8,214 bases of DNA from Candidatus Heimdallarchaeota archaeon (lineage in GTDB: Archaea; Asgardarchaeota; Heimdallarchaeia; Heimdallarchaeales; Heimdallarchaeaceae), in the NCBI GenBank assembly GCA_023139025.1, contig JAGLOH010000080.1, positions 1-8,214 of the forward strand, written 5' to 3'. Made by a program: the position numbers and the translations under genes. The notes beneath the pieces are model-generated. The model did not search any database. It was given only the letters and a program-made list of their open reading frames with translations, and was not told where the DNA came from. This document shows, piece after piece, positions 1 through 5,701 of this stretch. Each line of letters begins with the position of its first letter. Positions within the stretch are counted from its first letter, which is position 1.

Positions 1-262
1 AAGATTAGCTAGACAAAAAATGAAGCTTACTCAGAAAGAAGTTTCAATTCAAACTAAAATATCTGTAGCTGAATTACAAAGTCTTGAAACTAGCAAGATG
101 AGACCATCAGATGATTTAATTGGTAGATTAGAAAAATTCTATAATATTAAAATGACCGAGGAAATTCAAGCTTACGGCTCAAAAGACCAAAAAAAGGGTT
201 CAACATTTCAAACCCTAGGTGATATAGTAGTAATTAAAAAGAAGAAGGATGAGGAGGAGTAA
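1..262 (+). CDS. Multiprotein bridging factor 1 (MBF1), C-terminal part; 5' end cut by window
   Basis: This is the C-terminal portion of archaeal MBF1, a helix-turn-helix protein related to the eukaryotic coactivator that bridges TBP and regulators; in archaea it is also linked to ribosomes and translation. The frame stays open to the left edge, reading RLARQK before the first ATG at position 20. That ATG is therefore internal to the HTH, and the true start, with the N-terminal zinc-ribbon-like region, lies outside the window. Visible are the HTH core (LTQKEVS, then AELQSLETSKMRPS and LEKFYNIKM) and the characteristic MBF1 tail TLGDIVVIKKKK ending in acidic residues. The stop is at 260-262, only 15 bp from the convergent stop of the eL38 gene. 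My recollection is that archaeal MBF1 is often encoded near PAN, which lies close by here. Identification is firm; function in this organism is inferred from the family. Confidence 0.85.
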   Translation, partial: RLARQKMKLTQKEVSIQTKISVAELQSLETSKMRPSDDLIGRLEKFYNIKMTEEIQAYGSKDQKKGSTFQTLGDIVVIKKKKDEEE

Positions 263-274
263 TTTTCTCTTTAG

Positions 275-313
275 CTCTCATGAAAATGAAATAACTTCTA
301 TTTTTGATGAGAG
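275..313 (+). terminator. Imperfect hairpin between convergent MBF1 and eL38 genes
   Basis: CTCTCAT (275-281) pairs with ATGAGAG (307-313). After a small bulge the stem continues as AAAAT (283-287) with ATTTT (300-304), leaving a loop of about 12 nt. It lies 12 bp after the MBF1 stop and covers the last codons of the opposing eL38 gene. A role in ending the MBF1 transcript is plausible. Archaeal termination mostly depends on oligo-T tracts (a T5 is at 301-305), so the hairpin may be incidental. Confidence 0.3.
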
Positions 314-490
314 ATCACTAATTATTGCTTCTGCTTCTTTCAGAGGAAGTTTAATTGTATAAAGCCTCTTCTTTGTTCTGAATTTAAGCTTGATATCGCT
401 TTTATGACGTTTTGTTCTCAATTCACCTTTTTGGTCTATAGTTAGCTGAATAATTTCTTCTAATCTATCTTTAGTTATTTCGTTAGGCAT
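278..490 (-). CDS. Ribosomal protein eL38 (L38e)
   Basis: A 70-residue basic protein that reads as large-subunit ribosomal protein eL38, a small RNA-binding protein shared by eukaryotes and part of the archaea. The family pattern is visible: it begins MP.EI, has a short helix (residues about 8-20), a basic strand region KRHKSDIKLKFR (28-39), the near-diagnostic LYT segment in RLYTIKLP (42-49), then an Ala/Glu-rich helix (52-62) and a final strand ending IEVISF. Length matches the family. The start ATG (488-490) agrees with the usual MPKEI-type N-terminus. No clear Shine-Dalgarno is visible, but a TATA-like element lies upstream. Its 3' end converges on MBF1 and its promoter is divergent from that of the HD gene. 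eL38 is known from TACK and Asgard archaea but not typical Euryarchaeota, so it informs taxonomy. The call rests on remembered family sequence; a profile search would confirm it. Confidence 0.8.
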   Translation of the reverse strand: MPNEITKDRLEEIIQLTIDQKGELRTKRHKSDIKLKFRTKKRLYTIKLPLKEAEAIISDLSSKIEVISFS

Positions 491-533
491 TTGCAGTCAA
501 GTTGTGTCACTTAAATTTTCTTAAAAAAGTTTT

Positions 534-542
534 GATATAAGG
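534..542 (-). promoter_or_regulatory. Candidate TATA box for eL38
   Basis: The minus strand reads CCTTATATC here, the best box-A-like string upstream of the eL38 start. Its centre is about 48 bp before the ATG, predicting a leader of roughly 20 nt. Nearer AT-rich alternatives exist around 515-525. Confidence 0.4.
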
Positions 543-562
543 TTTTTACTGAATTTCAATAA

Positions 563-571
563 AATATAAAA
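563..571 (+). promoter_or_regulatory. Candidate TATA box for the HD-domain gene
   Basis: AATATAAAA lies with its centre about 35 bp before the ATG at 602. Initiation about 25 bp downstream would give a leader near 10 nt. With the minus-strand box at 534-542 it makes the 491-601 gap a compact divergent promoter region. Confidence 0.45.
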
Positions 572-601
572 AATGAACAAGATTCTTTATTATAGAGAAA
601 G

Positions 602-1132
602 ATGGAAAACTCAAGTATTCCTACAAAAGATCAGTGCATGTATATCTTGAAAAAATACAAGACTCCAAACACTATAATTCAACACTGTTTAACTGTTACA
701 GGTATTGTTGAAGAGTTCTGTTTGAAGATTCCACAAGTTAACAGAAAAATCGCTATTGCTGGGGCTATGTTACATGACATCGGTAGAACTATTACTCATT
801 CTATTTCTCATGCAATAAATGGTGTTAAAATTCTAGAAAAAGAGAATATTGATTCGAGAATCATTGCAATAGTCAGGAACCACATTGGAACAGGAATAGT
901 CAAAGAGGAAGCAATAAAACTAGGATTACCCCTAGAAGATTACATCCCTGAAACACTAGAAGAAGAAATTGTTTCATATTCTGATAATCTTACATCAGGT
1001 AACGATCAATGCTCTTTTGAGGAGACGCTTGATCACTTTATTCAAAAATTTGGAAAAGAATCTCCCATAATTAAAGGATTTTTCAGACAAAAGAAATTGC
1101 TTGACAGTTTAATAAAATTAAATAAAATATAA
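602..1132 (+). CDS. HD-domain metal-dependent phosphohydrolase-like protein (archaeal TIGR00295 type)
   Basis: A soluble 176-residue single-domain HD-superfamily protein. Conserved metal-ligand positions are apparent: H28 in IIQHC, the H58-D59 doublet in MLHDIGR, H94 in VRNHIG, and D128 in SYSDNL, with H66 and H70 as further helix histidines. Overall wording (LHDIGR, ISHAINGVKIL, LGLPLEDYIPETLEEEIV) matches the archaeal family TIGR00295 as I remember it. The family is expected to hydrolyse a phosphomonoester or phosphodiester, but no substrate is known to me and none is assigned. The ATG at 602 follows a purine-rich GAGAAAG and sits at a suitable distance from a TATA-like element. It converges on the PAN gene with only 14 bp between stops. 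Superfamily is firm; cellular role is unknown. Confidence 0.85.
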   Translation: MENSSIPTKDQCMYILKKYKTPNTIIQHCLTVTGIVEEFCLKIPQVNRKIAIAGAMLHDIGRTITHSISHAINGVKILEKENIDSRIIAIVRNHIGTGIVKEEAIKLGLPLEDYIPETLEEEIVSYSDNLTSGNDQCSFEETLDHFIQKFGKESPIIKGFFRQKKLLDSLIKLNKI

Positions 1133-1136
1133 AAAG
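1110..1136 (-). terminator. T-rich termination region for the PAN transcript
   Basis: On the minus strand, about 11 nt past the PAN stop, the sequence reads CTTTTTATATTTTATTTAAT and continues T-rich. It has several oligo-T runs of the kind that terminate archaeal RNA polymerase. It overlaps the 3' end of the convergent HD gene. Confidence 0.4.
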
Positions 1137-1138
1137 AT

Positions 1139-1158
1139 GGATATTCTCAAATATATCC
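1139..1158. repeat. 6-bp inverted repeat between convergent HD and PAN genes
   Basis: GGATAT (1139-1144) and ATATCC (1153-1158) form a perfect inverted repeat with an 8-nt spacer, spanning the spacer and the last PAN codons including its stop. It could form a weak hairpin in both transcripts. An arm this short is not significant alone. Confidence 0.3.
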
Positions 1159-2349
1159 AGTTGTTATTCTGGCAGTTGTTTCTTTATCTCCGGTGATTTT
1201 CTTAATAGCATCAACGAAATCTTGATTTACAACGTGATCTCTCTCTGCACGTATAGCAAACATACCTGCCTCTGTACAGATGTTTTTGACGTCAGCTCCA
1301 CTGCCACCTTCTGTCATTTGAACTAAATATTCTATATCAACATCTCCTTTAAGATTCATCCCTTTAGTGTGAATCTTGAATATTATAGTTCTACTTTCTG
1401 CATTAGGAAGGGGGGTTTCTATTATTCTATCAAATCTACCAGGTCTTAACATTGCGGAATCTAAAATATCTATCCTGTTAGTGGCTGCAATAATTTTAAC
1501 GTCTCCCCTAGCATTGAAACCATCTAATTCTGAAAGAAGTTGCATTAAGGTTCTCTGAACCTCTCTATCACCGCTAGTAGCTAGGTCTATTCTCCTACTT
1601 CCTATTGCATCCAATTCATCAATAAATAGAATGCTTGGAGCATTTTCCCTAGCAAATTCGAAAATTTCTCTTACTAACCTTGCACCGTCACCAATGAATT
1701 TTTGCACAAGCTCACTCCCTATCAATCGGATGAAAGAAGCTTGAGTTTCGTTAGCAACTGCTTTAGCCAGTAAAGTTTTTCCAGTCCCAGGAGGTCCATG
1801 TAAAAGCACTCCTTTTGGAGGATCTATACCTATTTTCTCAAATAACTCTGGCTTCAACAGAGGTAATTCAACTGTTTCTATAATCTCTTGTATCTGAGCA
1901 TCTAAACCACCAATATCCACATATCTTTCAGCTGGTTTTTCGATGAGCTCCATCTTTTGAACCATGGGATCATATGAAGCAGGCAAGGCATTTACAATAG
2001 CAAAAGTTCTTTGATTTAGTGCAACACGAGTATCGGGTTTCAGATTGTTTATATCAACTTGACGTGAGATTGATACGACAAGATTTGGACCTGTTGTGCT
2101 TCTAACTACAGCTGTTTTGTTATCAAGTGTTTCCACGATATAACCCATAAAAAGTGGAGGAGATCTTAACCTTTCAAGTTCTACTTTCAGATTGTTTACT
2201 TCTCGTTGAAGTCTCAATCTTTCGCTTTCTACCATCTGTTTTTCTGTTTCTAACTGTCTTGCTTGTCTTTCTAAGTGATGAGCATATGAAATTAAATAAG
2301 CGGGATCATTTTGATCTGGTTCAGAACTTTCTTTTGACAGTCTTAGCAC
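1147..2349 (-). CDS. pan: Proteasome-activating nucleotidase (PAN), AAA+ ATPase
   Basis: PAN is the cytoplasmic hexameric ATPase that unfolds substrates and threads them into the 20S proteasome, the archaeal counterpart of the 26S Rpt ring. The 400 residues show the full order: N-terminal coiled coil (about 20-62), the RSPP segment carrying the conserved cis-proline, an OB domain (about 66-135), then the AAA+ module. The module has Walker A GPPGTGKT (185-192), the pore-loop FIG (218-220), Walker B LFIDELDAIG with D244/E245, the second region of homology with R302 and R305, and the GADVKNICTEAG lid helix (351-362). It ends in TTGYI: the tyrosine is penultimate as in the HbYX gate-opening motif, but the preceding residue is glycine. 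Translation starts at GTG, since an in-frame stop lies five codons upstream and no ATG precedes the coiled coil. GAGG abuts the start with no spacer, so initiation may not use Shine-Dalgarno pairing. No proteasome subunit is nearby. Confidence 0.96.
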   Translation of the reverse strand: MLRLSKESSEPDQNDPAYLISYAHHLERQARQLETEKQMVESERLRLQREVNNLKVELERLRSPPLFMGYIVETLDNKTAVVRSTTGPNLVVSISRQVDINNLKPDTRVALNQRTFAIVNALPASYDPMVQKMELIEKPAERYVDIGGLDAQIQEIIETVELPLLKPELFEKIGIDPPKGVLLHGPPGTGKTLLAKAVANETQASFIRLIGSELVQKFIGDGARLVREIFEFARENAPSILFIDELDAIGSRRIDLATSGDREVQRTLMQLLSELDGFNARGDVKIIAATNRIDILDSAMLRPGRFDRIIETPLPNAESRTIIFKIHTKGMNLKGDVDIEYLVQMTEGGSGADVKNICTEAGMFAIRAERDHVVNQDFVDAIKKITGDKETTARITTGYI

Positions 2350-2381
2350 CCTCGGTATTTCTCAATATTTTCTTATCTAAA

Positions 2382-2393
2382 TAAATATAAAAG
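2382..2393 (-). promoter_or_regulatory. Candidate TATA box for PAN
   Basis: The minus strand reads CTTTTATATTTA, a good archaeal box A. Its centre is about 37 bp before the GTG start, predicting initiation near 2360 and a leader of about 10 nt. A second AT-rich string (2394-2406, TATATATA-like) lies just upstream and could also serve. Confidence 0.5.
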
Positions 2394-2496
2394 TCTATAT
2401 ATATTATACTTTACTTATTGTTTTGATTCATTAATTAATTGTTTCGTTAAGTATTTTATCTTCTGCGAAAAATCTACTAAGCAACCAAATCAGCAA

Positions 2497-2504
2497 CTTT
2501 AAGT
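2497..2504 (+). promoter_or_regulatory. Candidate TATA-like element for the trm56 operon
   Basis: CTTTAAGT is centred about 26 bp before the ATG at 2527, the spacing expected for a leaderless archaeal transcript. It is a weak match to box A. Other AT-rich strings farther upstream (around 2429-2460) would give longer leaders. Confidence 0.3.
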
Positions 2505-2526
2505 GTATTTCAAATTAACTATCAGT

Positions 2527-3057
2527 ATGAAACTAGCTGTACTCCGATTATCACACAGAGTTGTAAGAGACAAGAGAATCTCTACACATTTGGCATTAAC
2601 AGCTAGAGCTTTTGGAGCATCTGAATTTTTCTACACAGGAGACCATGATACACATGTGGAAGACACTATTCAGAAAATACAGCAAGAATGGGGGGGAAAT
2701 TTATCCGCAACACATATTGGAAAACCTTGGAATTTCTTGAAAGATTGGAAAAAACAAGGTGGGATTGTGATTCATCTAACGATGTATGGTATTGAACTAT
2801 CTGATGAATTACAGGAAATTCAAGATTTGGAGAAGGAGGAAATTCTAGTTGTGGTTGGCGGAGTTAAAGTTCCAGGTCAAGTTTTCGAACTCGCAGATTA
2901 TAATGTAGCAATTGGTAATCAACCACATAGTGAAGTTGCAGCACTTGCAGTTTTTCTAGATAGGATTACAGAAGGAAAAGCAAGAAAACAAAAGTTCCAA
3001 GATGCAAATTATGAAATTGTTCCTATGGAAAAGGGGAAGCAGGCCAAGAAAATTTAA
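2527..3057 (+). CDS. tRNA (cytidine(56)-2'-O)-methyltransferase, Trm56
   Basis: This SPOUT-class enzyme transfers a methyl group from S-adenosylmethionine to the ribose of C56 in the T-loop of archaeal tRNAs. The 176-residue product has the family's N-terminal signature VLRLSHR..RDKRISTHLALTARAFGA (residues 5-31). Trefoil-knot cofactor-binding segments follow: ILVVVGGVKVP (106-116) and VAIGNQPHSEVAALAVFLDR (127-146). The C-terminal tail is basic. I chose ATG 2527 over an in-frame GTG at 2503 because Trm56 proteins begin directly with the short strand before LRLGHR, and because the spacing to the TATA-like element fits. It is the first gene of an operon: 11 bp after its stop the DUF2110-like gene starts, preceded by a strong Shine-Dalgarno. 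The activity is well established for the family; I have high confidence in the assignment. Confidence 0.93.
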   Translation: MKLAVLRLSHRVVRDKRISTHLALTARAFGASEFFYTGDHDTHVEDTIQKIQQEWGGNLSATHIGKPWNFLKDWKKQGGIVIHLTMYGIELSDELQEIQDLEKEEILVVVGGVKVPGQVFELADYNVAIGNQPHSEVAALAVFLDRITEGKARKQKFQDANYEIVPMEKGKQAKKI

Positions 3058-3063
3058 GGTGAT
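3058..3063 (+). promoter_or_regulatory. Shine-Dalgarno GGTGAT of the second operon gene
   Basis: GGTGAT starts directly after the trm56 stop codon and ends 5 nt before the ATG at 3069. It is complementary to the archaeal 16S 3' end (GGAGGTGATC context). It fixes that start and shows that the two genes are translated from one message. Confidence 0.75.
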
Positions 3064-3068
3064 AAAAT

Positions 3069-3860
3069 ATGCAAAAAATAATTACTCTTGAAAAAACCTA
3101 CATTGTTGCTAAACATAGTTCAGAAAAAGCTTTTACTTACATACTAAACAAAGAGTTCGAGAATTTAGATGTAGAAGTCAAGGGAATAAGTTTCACTAAG
3201 GAAAGATATGCCGAAGTTACAATAGAAGGGGAAGATGAGGAAATAGCCAAAAACATCTTGATAAGAAATTATGGAACAACTCAAAGCATTGGAGATTTGC
3301 AAGAAGGAGATATTATTTATGGTAGATTTAGAGAGGTAGGGGAAGTTAAGTTTGGTTTGTTCATAGACTGTGGTATAACAAGCACAACCCAAAGTATAGA
3401 TGCTCTTTATCCACTTTATGAGATGAGAAATCAATTGGCTCAAGGTAAAAAAGTCCCTCTGACCAATATGGTTAGGGCTTATGGTTTCACAGATAATTTA
3501 CCAATGTTTTTTGAAGTAATAAAGAAACAGATTATAGGATCTAAAGTTTGGGTCAAGCTTACTGATGAATCACTCAAATGGCTGAAAAGTACATTGAAGG
3601 AAAAGAAAGAGGCTTTAATTATCTGTGGAACTACAAGAAGAATGATAAAGCAAGCCCTTATCGGTTCAAATCATGCAGAAGACATCGAAGTAATAGAAAG
3701 AATAGGTTTACTTGAATATAGATTAATTTGTAAAAGAGGAACTAGAGCAGATGGTTTGATCCCTGAATTAGGGTATCTCTTAGGAAGAGCAAAGATTGGA
3801 GCTCAAGTCCCTAAAAGGGTAAAAGAATTAACTAAAGTCCAAGAAAAGGCGGAAGGTTGA
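3069..3860 (+). CDS. Conserved archaeal DUF2110-like protein with S1/OB-like segment
   Basis: A 263-residue soluble protein that I recognise as resembling the archaeal DUF2110 family, whose function is not established. The N-terminal third (about 1-70) is an alpha/beta region. Residues 75-104 (LQEGDIIYGRF..VG.VKFGLFIDCGI) read like an S1/OB-fold strand pattern, suggesting RNA or nucleic-acid binding. A charged helical region follows (165-200), and the C-terminus has KRGTRADGLIPELGYLLGRA (222-241). There is no transmembrane segment, and no catalytic motif that I recognise. It is translationally linked to trm56. I recall DUF2110 genes also lying beside the gene for transcription factor TFE-alpha in other archaea, though TFE is not in this window. 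Context therefore suggests an RNA- or gene-expression-related role, which is inference. The family label is moderately sure. Confidence 0.7.
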   Translation: MQKIITLEKTYIVAKHSSEKAFTYILNKEFENLDVEVKGISFTKERYAEVTIEGEDEEIAKNILIRNYGTTQSIGDLQEGDIIYGRFREVGEVKFGLFIDCGITSTTQSIDALYPLYEMRNQLAQGKKVPLTNMVRAYGFTDNLPMFFEVIKKQIIGSKVWVKLTDESLKWLKSTLKEKKEALIICGTTRRMIKQALIGSNHAEDIEVIERIGLLEYRLICKRGTRADGLIPELGYLLGRAKIGAQVPKRVKELTKVQEKAEG

Positions 3861-3917
3861 GAATTAGAAAACCACTTTAATTCATCAGAAAACAATTTTA
3901 TGCACTCTATAGGTAAT

Positions 3918-3927
3918 CTATAAAAAT
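3918..3927 (+). promoter_or_regulatory. TATA box of the nucleotidyltransferase gene (leaderless)
   Basis: CTATAAAAAT is centred about 26 bp before ATG 3948, so initiation should fall at or within a few nt of the start codon. No Shine-Dalgarno is present, consistent with a leaderless mRNA. Two TCTATA copies (3906-3911 and 3917-3922) lie one helical turn apart, the second forming this box. A 14-bp near-palindrome AAAATT-CA-AATTTT (3923-3936) sits between box and start, where a repressor could act. Confidence 0.55.
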
Positions 3928-3947
3928 TCAAATTTTCATTTGATACT

Positions 3948-5072
3948 ATGAATATGGAAGAAATATCTGAGATTCTGAAGGAAGAAGTGATTAAAAACCA
4001 TCCAGAAATTGCAATAATTGCCATTTATGGATCAGCAGCGCGTGGTCAACAAACAGAATTTTCAGATCTTGATATGTATGCTGTACTTGATAATGAAGAA
4101 AAAAAATTTGAAATTCATTTCGTTTTAAATAACCAAACAGCAGAGTTTTGGTGTATATCTTGGGAATGGATTGAAAAGATAGTTACTGCTGAAAGTGGAT
4201 ATGGTGCGATCATTTTTCCTGTAGCTGCTGATATATTCGTAAATAACAAGATAATTTATGCTAGGTCTGAAGAAGATAAAATTCGCTTTAAGAAACTATC
4301 AAATCAAGCTAGTATTGGAGAGAGAAAGCAGCTTCAGATAGCCTCTAATAATTTTTATGAGATCTTTAAATTGATTGAAAAATTAGAAAATGCAAAAGAG
4401 AAAGATGATTTATTAACTGCCAGGTGGGCAGTATGGAATTTCATTAATGGAACTGTTTGTATTCTTGGTTTCATAAATAACAAGAGATATACAAAAAACT
4501 GGGGGTCAAATTTGCATGAAGTGTTTAAGCTTGATATATTACCAGGCTCTTATAGAGAGGACATATTAATTCTCGCTACTTCTAATGATTTCAATGAGTT
4601 AATTTCTTCTGGAAAAAGGATAATTAGACAACTTAGAACAGTTCTTTATTCAAAGAGAGAAGACATTTTAGTTGATTACGATGAACAGATTAAAAGCTTA
4701 GCTGAGAGTTATGTTGGCATCAAATCTTATCTAAACAAAATCCTATCCGCATGTGCTAAGAAGGATATTCTTGCTGCAAGCTATGCTGCAACAGAGCTTC
4801 AGTTATGCATTGCAGATGAAATAGAGAAAACAGAAAGTAGAAGATCCGTTGATAGTATTAGTTTTAATACCTACCAAGAAGTAAAGAACACATATGAAAT
4901 GCTTAAACTTCCAGATTTAAGCCAAAGTATAACAGAAAAGGATTTTGAAAAATTAAGGGATGATGTCGAAACATTAGATAAAATGCTTGTTAGTTACTTA
5001 AAAGAAAAAGATGTGGAACTAAAAATATTCGATGATGTTTCTGAAATTAGAGGATATGCAAGAACTAAGTAA
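3948..5072 (+). CDS. Nucleotidyltransferase (ANT(4')/KNTase-like) with long helical C-terminal region
   Basis: The N-terminal domain is a polymerase-beta-type nucleotidyltransferase. It has G28-S29 and G33 of the GSAARG loop, then SDLD with D40 and D42 as two metal-binding carboxylates, and probably E55 in KFEIHF as the third, at the place of the EVNF strand of kanamycin nucleotidyltransferase. Residues 1-110 thus look catalytically intact. Residues about 135-234 form a helical domain like the KNTase C-terminal domain. A further 120 helical residues (about 250-352) extend the protein to 374, well beyond the roughly 250 of ANT(4'), and weakly resemble the first helical block. KNTase C-terminal domains are related to HEPN, but no R-x4-6-H RNase motif is visible. 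ATG 3948 is preferred because a TATA box lies at leaderless spacing; ATG 3954, two codons later, is the alternative. The acceptor substrate is unknown: small molecule, tRNA or protein are all possible. Resistance should not be assumed. Confidence 0.8.
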   Translation: MNMEEISEILKEEVIKNHPEIAIIAIYGSAARGQQTEFSDLDMYAVLDNEEKKFEIHFVLNNQTAEFWCISWEWIEKIVTAESGYGAIIFPVAADIFVNNKIIYARSEEDKIRFKKLSNQASIGERKQLQIASNNFYEIFKLIEKLENAKEKDDLLTARWAVWNFINGTVCILGFINNKRYTKNWGSNLHEVFKLDILPGSYREDILILATSNDFNELISSGKRIIRQLRTVLYSKREDILVDYDEQIKSLAESYVGIKSYLNKILSACAKKDILAASYAATELQLCIADEIEKTESRRSVDSISFNTYQEVKNTYEMLKLPDLSQSITEKDFEKLRDDVETLDKMLVSYLKEKDVELKIFDDVSEIRGYARTK

Positions 5073-5624
5073 CTAATCTTCTTTCAATTGACCAAGGTAC
5101 AGTTTTCTAAATTTGTTAACTTTAGGTTCAATTACGACTCTACAGTATGGTTGTGATGCATTAAGTTTGAAGTAGTTTTGATGATATTCCTTAGCCTTGT
5201 AGAATTTATCAAAGGAAGTTAACTCTGTAACTATTGAATTACTCCATTTTTTGGACCTATCTAATTTTGTAATTATCTCTTGAGCAATTTCTCTTTGTTC
5301 CTCTGAATGATAGAATATTACAGATCTGTATTGTGAACCAACATCATTACCTTGTCGATTTAATGTGGTGGGGTTATGGACTGTAAAGAAAATTTCTAGA
5401 ATTTCTTTGAACGAAATTATCTCTGGATTGAATTTTATTTGAACAACTTCTGCATGACCTGTTGACCCCGAGCAAACCTGGTCATATGTGGGATTATCAA
5501 TTTTACCTCCAGAATAACCTGATTCAGCTAGTTGAATACCTTTTAATTCACTGAAGACAGCCTCTATACACCAGAAGCACCCTCCACCTAGAGTAGTTGT
5601 TTTCAGATTTATTTCGTTTGTCAT
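5073..5624 (-). CDS. msrA: Peptide-methionine (S)-S-oxide reductase MsrA
   Basis: MsrA reduces the S-epimer of methionine sulfoxide in proteins and free methionine, using thioredoxin-type reductant. The 183-residue cytoplasmic protein has the signature GGGCFWC (13-19) with catalytic C16, the GYSGG turn (36-40), STGHAEVVQ with E59 (54-62), GNDVGSQYRS (92-101) with D94 and Y99, and the late cysteine in QPYC (C161) as a likely resolving residue, with C19 and C51 also present. No signal peptide or fused MsrB domain is seen, and no msrB lies in the window. ATG 5624 gives the standard N-terminus; AAGGA lies about 8 nt upstream, and a TATA-like GCTATAATC is near leaderless distance. Its TAG stop directly abuts the TAA of the convergent nucleotidyltransferase gene, with no base between. 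Identification is very secure. Confidence 0.97.
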   Translation of the reverse strand: MTNEINLKTTTLGGGCFWCIEAVFSELKGIQLAESGYSGGKIDNPTYDQVCSGSTGHAEVVQIKFNPEIISFKEILEIFFTVHNPTTLNRQGNDVGSQYRSVIFYHSEEQREIAQEIITKLDRSKKWSNSIVTELTSFDKFYKAKEYHQNYFKLNASQPYCRVVIEPKVNKFRKLYLGQLKED

Positions 5625-5643
5625 TTTATTTTTCCTTCTAGCA

Positions 5644-5652
5644 GATTATAGC
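5644..5652 (-). promoter_or_regulatory. Candidate TATA box of msrA
   Basis: The minus strand reads GCTATAATC, centred about 24 bp before the msrA ATG, predicting a leaderless or very short-leader transcript. A GGA-containing purine string (5632-5636) could serve instead in a longer readthrough transcript from the upstream tRNA gene. Confidence 0.4.
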
Positions 5653-5685
5653 TGTTTTGAAATTAATTAAAGGCTAGCATGGATC

Positions 5686-5690
5686 AAAAA
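5686..5690 (-). terminator. Oligo-T terminator after tRNA-Val
   Basis: On the minus strand a T5 run begins 11 nt past the encoded CCA end of the tRNA, preceded by TTTT at 5697-5700. Short T runs just downstream of tRNA genes are typical archaeal terminators. Confidence 0.4.
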
Positions 5691-5701
5691 TAGGCTGAAA
5701 A

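Noticed and set aside
1376..1558. Plus-strand open frame inside the PAN gene
   Set aside because: Antisense to a strongly conserved AAA+ domain, with hydrophobic composition typical of an antisense shadow and no promoter or ribosome site.
2154..2384. Plus-strand open frame antisense to the PAN coiled coil and promoter
   Set aside because: The leucine- and phenylalanine-rich product is the complement of charged coiled-coil codons. It starts inside PAN and has no family resemblance, so it is not a membrane protein gene.
2503..2526. GTG start extending Trm56 by eight residues
   Set aside because: The extension MYFKLTIS is not part of the family N-terminus; ATG 2527 gives the canonical start and suits the TATA-like element.
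3165..3443. Minus-strand open frame within the DUF2110-like gene
   Set aside because: Fully covered by a conserved gene on the other strand with a strong ribosome site; low-complexity product without recognisable domains.
3803..4024. Minus-strand open frame spanning the gap before the nucleotidyltransferase gene
   Set aside because: Overlaps two real genes and the TATA box, and no family features are seen.
3948..5072. Aminoglycoside-resistance gene or MNT-HEPN toxin-antitoxin system
   Set aside because: Only the nucleotidyltransferase fold and helical domain are supported. No R-x4-6-H RNase motif and no partner gene are present, and there is no evidence for the substrate.
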